Below are positions 50,991 to 63,235 of a DNA stretch of 64,000 bases, in pieces. The notes under the pieces were generated by a model, which had not been told where the DNA came from, made no database searches, and saw only the letters and a program-made list of their open reading frames with translations. The stretch is from Prochilodus magdalenae. Lineage: Eukaryota; Chordata; Actinopteri; Characiformes; Prochilodontidae. The DNA is taken from assembly GCA_024036415.1 (NCBI GenBank), contig JAMWET010001334.1, positions 124,001 to 188,000 on the forward strand. Reading direction: 5' to 3'. Both the position numbers and the translations under genes were made by a program. The stretch's first letter is position 1. Each line of letters opens with the position of its first letter.

Positions 50991-51080
50991 GCAGTATAAA
51001 TCAGCAGCTTGATGGCAGCATAATGACCAGTTTGTGCTCTCAGGCAGATTGAATGATAACAAAGCCTGCATTTCACAGGC

Positions 51081-51081
51081 T

Positions 51082-51139
<58 letters not shown>

Positions 51140-51432
51140 TTTGAAGCAAAAATGGAAAGAAGGAGAAAGACAGAAGATAAAGCAGGAGAAAATAAACGAG
51201 AAGAAGGAGAGACAGGGATAGAAAAGCAAAATTGAGAAACGGAGAGAGAGAGAGAGAGAGAGAACATGGAGAAAGACAAGGAGAGAGGACAGAAAGTAAG
51301 GAAATGCCAAGAGAAGACAGTGAAGAGCAAGAGAGTGGGATGAAAAGAAAGAAAGTGAGTGAAAGAAATGGAGGGAAGCAAGGGAATGACAGAGAGAGAA
51401 AGAGAAAAAGAGATAGAAGGAAGGGGGAAGGA
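51081..51432. repeat. Long purine tract with (GA)n cores
   Basis: About 350 bp that is nearly all A and G on the plus strand, with pure GA at 51086-51137 and 51246-51263. It produces false Arg/Glu-rich and Ser/Leu-rich frames. Confidence 0.95.
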
Positions 51433-51613
51433 GCAGGACCTTGTGAACTTGAATCTCCTCATTAAAAGCTTGTCGACGCCTTGTAAATTTTCTCAGAGCA
51501 TGGGGTGAAAAAATCAACCGACAAACGACAAACTCCCATCTGCGCCCGTCCCGACCATTCACTTGGCTAGAGGAGGACGAGACATTAGAGGAGAGAAAGT
51601 GAGAGGGGGAGGC

Positions 51614-51614
<1 letters not shown>

Positions 51615-51650
<36 letters not shown>
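51615..51650. repeat. (GA)n microsatellite
   Basis: About 35 bp of GA. Confidence 0.95.
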
Positions 51651-52195
51651 TAAGAGGAAAGCACCCAGACATACAGTTACACACGCCACACGTTCAATAA
51701 TAGACATATAAATTGCTTCGTTTTCTTGTTTTGGGTGATGTCGATTTAGCTGCTAATTGGTGACAGAAACTGTCAAATGGGTGGCAGCTAGTGATCGCTG
51801 TAGCTTCTGTCAGGAATAAGGTGAGAGGATAGCAAGAGGGAAATGGAAAGAGAAAAAAACGCTTTTCATCTGATAAAGGAAAGGAAACTGCTGGCAGCTC
51901 CCTCGCTGCCCCTCCCCTCTTCTGATATTTACCCAAATCACATTAAAAATACAAAGCAAAAAGAGTCAAAGAAACAATAAACTTGGCATTATATAGGCCC
52001 ACCCCCTTGGTTCTCTACCTCCCCCACTCTCTCTCTCTGTCTCCCTCTCACACATCTCACACTAGCATGATCCTTTCTTTCTTGTTTTCTCTTTCCTCTT
52101 TGCTGTCTCAGATTGATCAGCATTGGTTTGTTTGTAGGATCTTTGTTTGTTTGTTTGTTTGCTAGCTTGGATGCAACCAAGCACAAATTGTGGTG

Positions 52196-52612
<417 letters not shown>

Positions 52613-52865
52613 CAGCAGTCTCTTGAGGCTCCCTCTCTGGCCGAGGGAGTATTGAAATGAGCAGTAATTAGGCTTTGATACTCTGGCAAATGAACAGTAA
52701 TTAGAGCGCGAGTGCGTCGCCTTTTGGCTGAATATTCGCCCCCATTATTGAACGTTAAGATTAGCTCTCTACCATGCACAAGGCGCATGGCGCACACACA
52801 GGCCGCACAGATGGCACAGGAGCCGCTGCTGGTGGCACTGACAAGAGCAAAAAAGTGTTTGAGTG
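52613..52865. promoter_or_regulatory. Unique block with paired TAATTA sites, candidate enhancer
   Basis: A repeat-free block wedged between two purine tracts. It contains a 16-bp near-perfect direct repeat, AATGAGCAGTAATTAG at 52656 and AATGAACAGTAATTAG at 52689, 33 bp apart. Each carries the homeodomain core TAATTA. No coding signal. Confidence 0.45.
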
Positions 52866-52875
52866 TGAGAGAGAG

Positions 52876-52921
<46 letters not shown>

Positions 52922-52952
52922 CAGAGAGAGACAGAGAGAGAGAGAGAGAGAG
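52866..52952. repeat. (GA)n microsatellite
   Basis: About 85 bp of GA with a few CAGA and CA interruptions. Confidence 0.95.
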
Positions 52953-53159
52953 TTTACCGATTCTACTATATGGTTGAACAGAATAAGATACTGGCAGCAG
53001 TAATGCTTTTTACACTTTTATTTTTTAAAGTAATTTATTGTAATTCTACAGCATTCAAATCAAAATGTTAATCTAAAATATAAACATGATATTTTATATC
53101 AATTATAGTAAAGCAGAAGCAGTACAAGCAGAGGGACAGGACGGTTATATTAAGTGCCG

Positions 53160-53240
53160 TCATATAATTTACCAGTATTACATATAGATAGATAGACATA
53201 GATAGATAGATACTTTATTGATCCCAGAGGGAAATTCAAG
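53160..53240 (-). mobile_element. 3' tail of a fish LINE or SINE
   Basis: GATAGATACTTTATTGATCC followed by CCAGAGGGAAATTC is the reverse complement of the classic 3' end (GAATTTCCCTCTGGGATCAA, then TAAAGTATCTATC) shared by several teleost retroposons, with its ATCT microsatellite tail at 53187-53212. The body, if kept, would extend rightwards, but nothing beyond about 53260 is recognisable. Confidence 0.7.
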
Positions 53241-53519
53241 AAATATCCATGGGGCTGTGGGGGCTATATTCTACAAATGCTGCTGCTAACACTATTCACA
53301 ACACAAACTGCACCTCCTAAAACTACAATAACTACAACATTATTCAAAATACCAAAACACTGATTTCACCTCATATATCTGGACTCTTCAGATAAGTATA
53401 ACAATATTAACAACAACCTGCTGATTCCCTGACTCACCTAATAATTTCATGTGTGTGACGAAGTAATTGAATTAGCAATTGAATTAGTCATTTAGAATTA
53501 GCTAGATTTCTGGATTGAT

Positions 53520-53790
53520 TGCTAATAAAATGTTTCAAAACATCTTTTAATGAATTGTTCTCTCAATGGTTACAAGGCCTCCAGAAGCAAAGACCACCCC
53601 AAACCAAGACCATGCTTTACACACGGATGAGGTTGTGACGTCGGTGGACAGTGTCCCTTTTTCTCCAAACATAGCATTGTGCATTTGTACTAGGAAGTTT
53701 AAGTTTTGATTCTGACTAGTGTATCTATCAGACTTATGTTCCATAGCGATCACAGTAGAAATCCAGGTCATCCCAAAGGATTCACTTTAT
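53520..53790 (-). mobile_element. Possible Tc1/mariner transposase fragment
   Basis: The minus-strand frame reads VQMHNAMFGEKGTLSTD, then VCKAWSWFGVVFASGGLVTIE, resembling the Tc1 blocks around GGGSVMVWGCFSASG followed by a GxLVxIE segment. Degenerate, and no terminal repeats found. Confidence 0.4.
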
Positions 53791-53799
53791 CTCAACTGC

Positions 53800-54400
53800 A
53801 CACTCTACAGATAACTATAACACCCCACTAAACCCCTTATTGTTTAGCCTGCTTCACCCATAATCAGCACATGTCTTAAAAATTCATAAGTGACTAGAAT
53901 CACAGCACTGGTCTTCCTCAGGTGGCACACAGCTTGTTCTTTAAAGACTAGCAATAATAGTATCTATGACCAGAACACTTCTGAAAAACTTCACAATATG
54001 CCACAACAGATTAGCTGAAAAGAGTTTGGTGGCATGTTATTTATTATCAGAGCTCACTCGTTTCTCAAACTGAAGACAAAAGACCAGACACAAATGTAGT
54101 GCTCCACTTTACAATGGCTTTGTTTGCTTCTCATTGCTTTATGCTTAGATTGCCTGTGATTGCTGTCCACCCCAAGGTGCTGAGGATACTGCTTTGAATG
54201 CCATTTAAAAGCTGCAATTGAATCAAAAGGTTTCAATCACAGATTCTATCATGGCAATACGGAAAAGGTCAGTTAGAGAAAAGGTGTTAGCTTGTAATTT
54301 ATTACACTAATGCTTGACTGTGTACGTTTGAAACAGTATCTGAGTCAGTTCATGATTCCTGTGTTTCTGTGAAACCAAGCATGTGTGTGTGTGTGTGTGT
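53800..54400. other. Gene-free stretch with a short (GT)n run
   Basis: No gene or named repeat. GT repeats at 54378-54402. Confidence 0.5.
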
Positions 54401-54404
54401 GGCA

Positions 54405-54950
54405 GGACGTAAAGGCGGGTCACCAGCGTCTGGTCATCTCTCAGAGGGGATTTTCTGGTTATTAGAGCTGCACCAGATCATGGGCCAATTATACAGAAAA
54501 CTGTCAGTCAAGGCTGTGTATGCGGCGTGATTAGAGCGAAAGGACAAAATCAGGTGAGGAGTGTGAATCTTTCCGGGGGCAGCTTTGATTTGCTAATGAG
54601 GGGAAGAGGGGAGAGGACCGGGGCACAGTCCCCAGCTGCACACACTCCACTCCCAGCTTCATTTTCACCCTGACCTTCTTACGAGACTTTGATCCGAGAG
54701 AGAGATAAGGAGACAGAGAGAAAGAGAAACGTCTCCCTTTCTCTGAGGCAGCCGGGCTCAAACTCCCAGCAGGCCCTGTATGTGTGTGTGTATGCTGAGG
54801 TCAGAGTCCATAAACTAAACCCAACACACTCCAGTCACACCATGAGGGCCAACAGCAATCAAAGTCAGGGCCTTCCCATTACAGCAGAGGCCAACCGCCT
54901 CTTTAATTACCCTTAATAGCTTTTAACATACTCATTGAAGCCCCAGCCCC
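54405..54950. promoter_or_regulatory. Unique block, candidate conserved non-coding element
   Basis: Repeat-poor complex sequence with GGCGTGATTAGAGCG, TTTGATTTGCTAATGAGG and GCCTCTTTAATTACCC, all bearing TAAT or TTAG cores. Texture-based. Confidence 0.3.
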
Positions 54951-54959
54951 ACCCCCTCT

Positions 54960-55640
54960 CTCAGAATGCTTCAAACTCCTCCCCTTTTCAGACAGTAGGG
55001 AGGGATAAAAGAGTTAAACACCATACACCCTAATCACATACATTCCTCAGCATGCTCTATGTAACAGTTGCATCTGAGATACCTAATAGATGGATGATCC
55101 TGGATAATAAAGCCCTTTGATTGGAATGTTTTATAACACAACTTGGGTACTGACTTCAGCCACACTGTTCTCCAATGATGCTTGCTGACAGTCAGGAACA
55201 GTACAACATTTAAATGCTTCTCCTGTCATTTCTCCCGTCTCCCAAACCAGAAACATAGCTACTGTCAGTAGGAAAAAAAATGCTCAACGGTCATATTTAA
55301 ATAGTCTGAATGCTTGGGATCTCACATCAACAGTTAATTGGCAGCTGCATGTTAATGGTGACTGTCATGCTGACTTCATGCCATGCTGTATGTCTGGTCA
55401 TGTACATGTACTTACGATTCTGACATCACAATCATGTCAAATTCCAATACAGACTGTTTTCACCACTTAAATATATGAACTGGGGAGTGAAGAGCACATA
55501 CTAAAAGTTTGTTTACATTAGCTTATCAAACAGTGAGGAAAACATGGAGTTTTACATTATTTGAGTCCTTTAAATATGAGTAATTGACTGAATAACTGAA
55601 TAATAAGCTTTTAAGAGTTTAAGGGGTTATAGGACAAGAG
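54960..55640. other. Gene-free stretch, nothing recognised
   Basis: AT-rich single-copy DNA. Confidence 0.5.
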
Positions 55641-55644
55641 GAAG

Positions 55645-56130
55645 GAGGGCCCAGTCAGTCAGCCTTCACCGCCATCCCCTCATTTTGGAGAGAGAGAATG
55701 AAAGGAAGCACAGGAGGAAGAAAGAGAGGTGACAGAGGCTCCTAATTTAGCAGCTTCTGATTGGGGGGGGCTGACATAGAGGGGCGTGGCTGGACTCTTT
55801 GTCAACCATCGTCCATGGGGCAGTGGAGGAGAGAAGAAGAGAGGAAAAGAGGAGGATGGAGGGAAGGGGGGAGGACAGGGAGCACAGCAGTGCTGGAGAA
55901 GCGCACGGCGGGGGCCTGTAATGAAGCAGGACGGTGGAAGGGGGGTGGAAAAGAGAAGGAACGGCGGAAAGATGACAGCTGTGGCAGCTGATGCATGAGG
56001 CCCATGCTAATTCCTTAGCCTGAGCTGTGATGGATCCTGAAAAGTTGACCACACATCCCATTAGCCTCTGTCTGTGACAGTCTCAATAAAGATATTATCA
56101 CAATTCACTGGAACCTTTCGGGGGGGCAGG
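55645..56130. promoter_or_regulatory. Unique block, candidate conserved non-coding element
   Basis: A purine-rich middle (55810-55980) flanked by complex sequence, notably GCATGAGGCCCATGCTAATT and ATTAGCCTCTGTCTGTGACA. No coding signal. Confidence 0.3.
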
Positions 56131-56879
56131 GCCTAGGGTCAAGGCAGTAGGCCTGCGCCAACAGTCAAAAAGAGGCACGTGAAAAGCTCCAAAATCATGC
56201 TGCTGGATTTCTTTCTCTTAGTCGTAAAAAGTTATTGATGACTTAACCTCTTGGGTGCGGGTGAGCGGTGATGGATTCATCAGCACTGGGGAACCACACA
56301 GGATAATAAGGCAAAGCTGTGCATCACTGTCTAACCCCTATGGTAAAAATAGAACGCATGTTACGCACTGCATATGTGCTGCAGCAAGAGCAAGGTTTTG
56401 TTTTGCAGCAGAATCAGGACTGCATGTGCTGGACAATGCCTTTGTGTGCGTGTATGCAAACATATGTGCATTAGATTAAAGTATTACTCATAATTTTTCA
56501 TCTTGATCTTTATCTGACACCGATCTGCACCTTACAACTAGTTAGTACTGGATAATAATTCACCTGTACTTTGGCATTCAGCAAAATTCATTCAGCATTC
56601 AGTCTAAGTAATTAGACATTTCTGTCAGATAAAGATACTTCATCAAATGATACTAAATACATTGGCCAGTGCCTGAGATGCTGCTTTGCAATAACCTTAA
56701 GATAAAGCTTCGGCCTGTTATGTATTTCTTTAAAATGTTGATAGAGAGGGACCTGCAGGTCACATAATATACACAATACATTATGGGCCAAAGATTCATG
56801 GAGTACCAGACTTTCGTGGAGTGACTTGAAATGGCAACAGCTCAGCTTTAGAGATGAGTGCCGCTTTTGTTGTGGTGGA

Positions 56880-57095
56880 GATGACCAATGAATCGGTGCG
56901 TGGAGGTTAGCGCAAAGATGAACAATTTGTTATTATGTGTCACATATCCAGAAGGGCTGGTGTCACTTCACCTCCAGCCCTACCACAAAATCTGCAGGAA
57001 CTCTGTGAGAATATTTAAACTGCATGGGATGGATTATCCCAGGTCACCATTAGGAACCTCTACAACTCCATGCTGATACTTCTGCATGAGACTGC
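56880..57095 (+). mobile_element. Possible Tc1/mariner transposase 3' fragment
   Basis: Around 57030-57075 the frame reads VTIRNLYNSM, matching the late Tc1 block (TIxNLYxSMPRR). Upstream sequence is too decayed to align. No inverted repeat seen. Confidence 0.4.
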
Positions 57096-57099
57096 TTCT

Positions 57100-57640
57100 A
57101 TATGTGTAGCTCAAGAAATATTGCCCATATCTTTCTAAAATTATCATCATTTCTTGTACCTGGTAACCTTTTGTCCTCCTTCCCAATAGCATTGAAATCC
57201 GACACTACCTTCTGGGTGCAACTGTTCTTTTTGATGATGAGTGTATGTATACTGTAGGTCATTTTTGCAGACAAAACACAGCTGCACCTTTTACCAACTA
57301 TAAAACTAATAACCCCAGATTGTATTAATCCACCCCAAACTGCCATAGATAAATGCCATCTTGTCTTGTGGAAAATGGGTGAGTTACATTTGAAGAATGA
57401 GTTACGTATATTATCTGTGGCTTAAATCAGTACTGTCCTACCATCAGCATACAAATCTGAACAAAATCTAATAATAGATCATAAACATCACAAATGTCTT
57501 ACTGTGTCATTGCATTACCCCACCTCCTCATTCACAACTCAACCCGTATGACCCAATAGAACTGTATGTGGCACACAGAGACTAGGTTCTAAAATGCTGA
57601 AGAATTTATAGCAGCATTTTCCAGTGATGATCCCACAAGC
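57100..57640. other. Gene-free stretch, nothing recognised
   Basis: AT-rich single-copy DNA. Confidence 0.5.
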
Positions 57641-58385
57641 CGCCTGCTTCCCAGACTCCCAGACACACCCCAGCTCTTCTTAAAGACTTGTTAATTAACC
57701 AATTAGCTGGATCACGTGAGCAACACCGAAATGTCCAGGACCAGGATTAGCCAGCCCTGGATAAAGCTCTAAATGACCCTTTTCCTCACCCCTCACCTGT
57801 TCAGCACTGCAGGCTCACACTCGAGTTTATTAGGATGTTTATTGCATCGCTCTGCTGCAATTCAGGTACGGAGCCTCAGCCTGAGTTAATCCTTCGTTAG
57901 CGCAGGAATCGGTCCAGGTGTGTTTACCATGTAGATCCTTTATCTTGTGCTGCGCCGTCAGGCTAATATTTTTGACAAGTAGCGCCGGGGATATAAATGA
58001 CCCAAGCTTCGGACAAATAGGGAAGCGGGTGCCGCGGCGAGTGGCGGGGCGTTCCGAGAGGCGCCCGATTCCCGCGGTTGACAAATAGGGTGGGGAGAGT
58101 GAGGGAGGGAACGTGGAGAGAGGTTACGGTGACAGACACGGAGCACAATTATCACACCATGATGAAAGAGCGGCGGCCGGCCAGCGCAGCGCCGTTAATT
58201 ACGCTCCCTTTTTTCCATGGGCCTCTAATGTGAGGAAAAACACGCAATGACAAGTGTGTAAAAGAGCAAGCAGTAAATTACTGTCAGGAAAAAATAAACG
58301 GAGGAGCGCGCGGCCCGCTCAGTGATTTACGGGGGCAATTAGTCACCCGCCCCACGGAGATGCTGAGGACAGCAGCGGAGCGGGA
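57640..58385. promoter_or_regulatory. CpG-rich unique block, candidate regulatory region
   Basis: Among the most CpG-dense sequence in the window (57950-58385, with GCGGCGAGTGGCGGGGCG, GCGGCGGCCGGCCAGCGC and GAGCGCGCGGCCCGC). It also holds AT-rich homeodomain-like words (TTAATTAACCAATTAGC). It could be an enhancer or the promoter of an unseen non-coding RNA. No start codon with a convincing coding frame follows. Confidence 0.35.
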
Positions 58386-58392
58386 GAGTGTC

Positions 58393-58464
<72 letters not shown>

Positions 58465-58990
58465 TAAGGAGAAAGAGAGGACCCAGAGGGTGGGAGGGAT
58501 GGAGGGAAGGAGAAAGGAAAGAGGGAGAAAAAGGAGTGAGAAAGAAAAGAGGAAGACCAAGAGACAGAGGGAGAGGTACATTAGAATGAAAGGGGGAAGA
58601 ACACAGAGGGAGGGAAGCAGGACGTATAAGAGAAAAGGGAGAGAAAGAGAAAGGAAAGAAAAGAAAGAAGGAAAGCAAGAGAAGAAGACTAGAGTTAGAA
58701 AGAGAAAGAGATATAAGACCAAAAGAAAGAACAGAGGGAGGTAGGGATGGAGGTAAGGAAGAAGAGAGGGTGAGAGAAAAGGAAGAAAGAGGAGGGAGAG
58801 GACAAAAAGAAGATAGAGGTAAGGGGGGAAATAAGGCGAAATGTGATAGGGTGGAAAAAAGAAAAGGGAGAAAGGCAAAGAGTGAAGAGAGAAAGATAGA
58901 GAGAGAAGAAAAAGAAGAAGAATAGAGAAACAGAAGGATATATGTAGAGGGAAGGAGAAAAAATGAAGAAGAAAAAAGTATTGATGAAAC
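58386..58990. repeat. 600-bp purine tract with (GA)n core
   Basis: A GA microsatellite at 58397-58461 grades into about 530 bp of AAG/GGA-rich sequence with only scattered pyrimidines. The 229-codon minus-strand Phe/Leu/Ser-rich frame is a composition artefact. Confidence 0.95.
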
Positions 58991-59129
58991 CCCAAAGTAG
59001 AGAAGGAGATGCTAAGGCCATCAAGCAATCAACTTTTTCATTTAGGTAGGTTCTGTCTTTCTTTTTTCTTTCTTTCTTTGAAAAACTGAAATGCGTTAAA
59101 TTAATTGATCTGCATTACATTTCCTAAAG

Positions 59130-59630
59130 GTGGTAACGCAACTGCGCAATGTAATATGTGTGCAGGATTTGATCGATTCATACGGGACAAAGTACCTGCA
59201 TAGAAAGGCCATGTCTGCACTACTTCACAGGGTACACTCAATAACAATAACAACACATTATACACATACATGCCTTTCACAGGGTTTCACAAGGTGGATT
59301 AGAAGAATACTACTACTACAGATGGAGCTCTGGGTTCTGGGTTCAAAAAACCATTCACTTCACAGTAAATAAATCTGCACACGCATTATAGTGGATGAAA
59401 ATAACTGATCTCAATAGTAAAGACTAATCAAACCTCCAACTGGGCCATAAAAGAAATAAGGTAAGCTGGCAACCAGATCCTGCGGTCAGTATTTGGGCCT
59501 CGGCCCATATAACTGATCCTTGCAGTATAGCCAGTCCATGTCCTGACCTCACATCCTGCTATTAAATCTGCTTACTGTCCCAAACAGCATGGAAGGGGAC
59601 AACAATATGGCACTTAAAATAATGCATAAG
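59130..59630. other. Gene-free stretch, nothing recognised
   Basis: Single-copy DNA with no gene or repeat signal. Confidence 0.5.
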
Positions 59631-59639
59631 TGAATTCAA

Positions 59640-60450
59640 TGCAGAACAGAGGGAAATAAATGTGACGGCAGATTTTTTTCACATAGCCCTCCTGCTCCGT
59701 CTGAGAGGGCCAGCACCTGCGTCAGGAAAATAGGACAATAAGACTTCCTCCGCCAGCTGCAGGCACGCAGCACAGGTACCGTCAGCTCTCTGCAGCCCAG
59801 CAAAGACTGAGGCATGTTCCCTACGGGGTAAAAAGAGGGAAGAGTGTTTCATCTGCCATGTTTACTGTAACACACGAGTGTCCTTTAATCACTAAATGTT
59901 TGAAATGAGCAGCAGTCTCACATGCAGACGCACATTAATGGGCCTTAATCGCCTCCTAAAGTGACATGGCAGCATCTCGGCAGTTCAAAGCCGCCTCCTT
60001 CATCCTCCTCTTTTGTCTCTGCCAGCACTGGGGCTTGATTTTCTCCTTTCTTTGCTGACTGACGTTCACTAACAGTGAGGGCATGTTTGCTCAGACATAT
60101 GTCCCTCATTTTTTAGAGCCTAATGTGACACAACGGCTTTCATCCCACATTAAATACCTGCTGCACTTCTTTTTTTAAGGGAATTAAAGCCATTGGGAAT
60201 ATGTTCAAGCTGATGCGGAGCCAACTGATAACGTAATCACTAATGACAGACTGTGTCATATCACTTCTGCTAATTTCACTCATTCCGATCCACTGAACAC
60301 GCTGAGCCTGCCTGCTATTCTCCCAGATATAGTCCCTGTGAAGTGCTTAGGGAGTCAGAAGAGGCCCTCATTAAGGCTTTGTCACTTTGGGTGATCGCTT
60401 ACAGTTAACTGATGAAATAAAGGCCTTTGTCAAGTGGGCAATGAAACGAA
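59640..60450. promoter_or_regulatory. Unique block, candidate conserved non-coding element cluster
   Basis: About 800 bp of dense unique sequence, for example CACATTAATGGGCCTTAATC, CTAATTTCACTCATTCCG and CCTCATTAAGGCTTTGTCAC. Repeated TAAT/ATTA cores and no coding frame make it a candidate developmental enhancer. Conservation not tested. Confidence 0.35.
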
Positions 60451-60454
60451 GACA

Positions 60455-61890
60455 AATGCAGAAAGTTGCCTGGTGTACGTGTCTGTACTGATTAGCCATG
60501 TTGATATGGATGTGTCAGGTAAATCACGAGGTTGGCGAGCAATGCACACACACTGTATGTTTGCTGAAAGTGCATGCTATGCATATTTCAGCGCGTGCGG
60601 AGCACAGCCTAAGATGTATTTTGCCCCGCAGTCTTACAATTGTTATTTCGAGAGCTATGCACACTGTGTATGGACAAAACATGGACATGGTGATAAATCA
60701 CAAACCTTTGTACTTTGTACTCTGCCAAGCAAATCTAAAAGAGCAATGGCGAAACAAGAATTGGTTATAAGGGAACAAATAGAATACAAATTGCTGCTGT
60801 CATGACAAAACCTTGAATCTCTGGAATGGGAGAAGGAAAAAGCATTTTTAACTTGAATGTAGCAAGCCTTTATGTTCGAGTAATATTGGCTCAGTTCCAT
60901 TCAGCATGAAATGTTCACACAGCTGTCATATTCATATGGAATTATAGGGTTGACACTGAAATGCAAACACAGAGTGGCTGTCTTATAGGCTGCTATGTCT
61001 TCAGAGTAAAGTCTTGAGAATACATTTGTGTCTGGTTGGCTGTATGTTTCCAGGTCACTTACCTTGACCATGGTTGGTTACAGATGTCTTGCAACACACT
61101 TATCAGCAGAGGTGCCATCAGACCAGGTCAGACAGCAAAGAAGAAGAAGAGAGAGAAGTCCTGATAACCAGCATGACATTAGATGGCCTTACATAAGTCC
61201 AGCAATGGTACATTTGATAAAGATTTAAAAATGACCCCGTTTACCACAAATGCAGTCAATCTGCCAAGACATCTTTGGCGTCTGAAGCTTAGCTAACTTA
61301 GCAATAATAGTTAATAAGGTTAACGTAGCTGACAAAAATGTAAAAGTAACAGTGATTGAATATTATATGTTTTATATGTATAAATGATAAGTATAATGCA
61401 TAAATGTTCATTTCATTAATAAAAACAATGTTTACCAAATAATATATGTTTTGTATTATAAACATAGCATCATACAAACTGCATGCCTAAAGTACTGCCG
61501 GGAAGCTAATTAGTTTTGTATGCAGCACTGAGGTAATGTAATTATAATTTGAGATAAGACTGAGTAAAGAGGAGTGAAGATTATGAACTGGACAAATTAT
61601 TGACTGAGCTCATAGGAACCCAAGGTTGTCTCCATCCTATGCAAACTGATATGTGATTAAATGTTATGTCACTACAGGAGGTCAGGCCAGAAGATCACTG
61701 CATCTGTATTCCCATTAAAAACCCTGGAACTTGAAATGTTGCAATGTTTTTTTAATTGAAAAATTGAACAGAACATAAAGAAATAACAGTATGTCAAAGA
61801 CAGTCATGTACTGTGTTACAGAGATATTACTGAAGTTAGCTTGCTAACTAGCTAGAACTGGCCCATCCTGTGTCATAATACCATTTTGTA
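60455..61890. other. Gene-free stretch, nothing recognised
   Basis: AT-rich. A 123-codon plus-strand frame at 60434-60805 has no domain I recognise. Confidence 0.5.
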
Positions 61891-61894
61891 CCTT

Positions 61895-62095
61895 AAGAGG
61901 TGAGTAACAGGGAGCAGAACCTTCAACATAACTGACACAATTTTAAAACGCTGTCCTGGCAGTGTTACTCCTTCATCTTGTTGGACTAATGAGTCCAACA
62001 TCTGTCCAACATGATGAAGGAGTAGCACTCCCACAACAACGTTTTATAATCTCGTCAATCATGTTGATTGTTCTGCTTCTGGTTAGATCATTTAA
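61895..62095. repeat. Imperfect palindrome (fold-back) of about 200 bp
   Basis: Left arm about 61895-61986, right arm about 62004-62095, with a 17-nt loop. The inner 24 bp (TTACTCCTTCATCTTGTTGG versus its complement at 62004-62027) pair with about two mismatches. Pairing continues outward with small indels through AAAACG/CGTTTT and GCAGAAC/GTTCTGC. The size and shape fit a MITE or an inverted-repeat remnant. Confidence 0.8.
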
Positions 62096-62099
62096 CGAC

Positions 62100-62840
62100 C
62101 AGCAGCCAATGAAAGAAAAACACAACAATGGCTGAAGCTCATGGCAAGCAATCATTATAATGACCTCCACTGCCTGCTCTCGACAACAATCCATGTTTGG
62201 CAGCAAATAAAAGAAGTAATGTGAAAAGTACCAAAACAAGAGTTACCAATACAGTTCCCACTGCTGAAGACGCTCTTGGTGAATAAAGGGATGAAGTTTT
62301 ATGCTTACAACTTTCTTCTAAACTGGTAAATGATTGGGGTGGAAACAGCGATTGCATCCTCTTTGAATGTTCTGCTTATAAATAATCTTCTAGATCGAAC
62401 TCCATAATTGAGAAACAAATCCACAGCACTGCAGTACCTGGAGATCGCTTGGTTTATCAGTGTGGAGCACATCAGTTAAACTCATTTATCAATCCAATAA
62501 GTTTGCTTGTTAAAAAAATCACAATATATAAAATTAATATATATAAAACTAACAAAACAAGCTGTTAATATTGTAAAACATTATGAAGACAAAATATTTT
62601 CAGCCATCACATGGCATTTGTTATTTCAGAAACAAAATAATAGTCAATCAGCCACTTATGGGTTGCTGTGTTAATGTTATTTGCATATATCATAAAACGA
62701 CTAGTTTCCTGAGGAAATGAATGCAGTTTGCCTAATGCAAAGTGCGCTATACAAATCCACTACTTGTAAAATAGATTAGCCTAGTAGCTCCAGTGCCAAA
62801 TTAAGAAGTACGCTTAAATCCACGGGTTGGCCATTTTTTG
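62100..62840. other. AT-rich gene-free stretch
   Basis: No gene or named repeat recognised. Confidence 0.5.
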
Positions 62841-62844
62841 ATTC

Positions 62845-63235
62845 AGGAAGAAATTGTGGTTTTGGCTGACCCATCACTTTAACTGGGACAAACTTAGACA
62901 GGAAAACAGAATGGAGAAAGGAGAAGCAGCTGGTGATGGAGGTGTCAGGTGGATGAGTGACGAAGTTGTGGTGACTGAACCTTCCCTCAGCTGGCACACC
63001 TACACTGTTCAAGGGCGTCTTTCTTTGTGCCTGATGCAGGTCAATGCATCTTTGTCGCTCGCACGTCTTATTTTTATCTCCTTTAGGCCGCTGCTGTCCC
63101 CAAGAGCCCCTCCCCCGCCGCCTCCTGGACCATTCCCTGCTCGCCATGGTGATATTTTTCAGCTTGGACATTTTCTGAGCTGCCTCGCTGTAAGCTGTCA
63201 GCCTACGCACGGATTCGCACAGTGACATTTACAAT
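62845..63235. promoter_or_regulatory. Unique block open on both strands, candidate regulatory region
   Basis: A 150-codon minus frame (62776-63228) and a 123-codon plus frame (62854-63225) overlap. Neither resembles a known protein. The block is complex and C-rich near 63100-63130. I lean to non-coding regulatory DNA. Confidence 0.25.

Noticed and set aside
58339..59028. 229-codon minus frame of Phe/Leu/Ser
   Set aside because: It lies entirely over the purine tract. The hydrophobic runs mimic membrane segments but follow from base composition.
60434..60805. 123-codon plus-strand frame
   Set aside because: No domain, no splice sites that would make an exon chain, AT-rich context.
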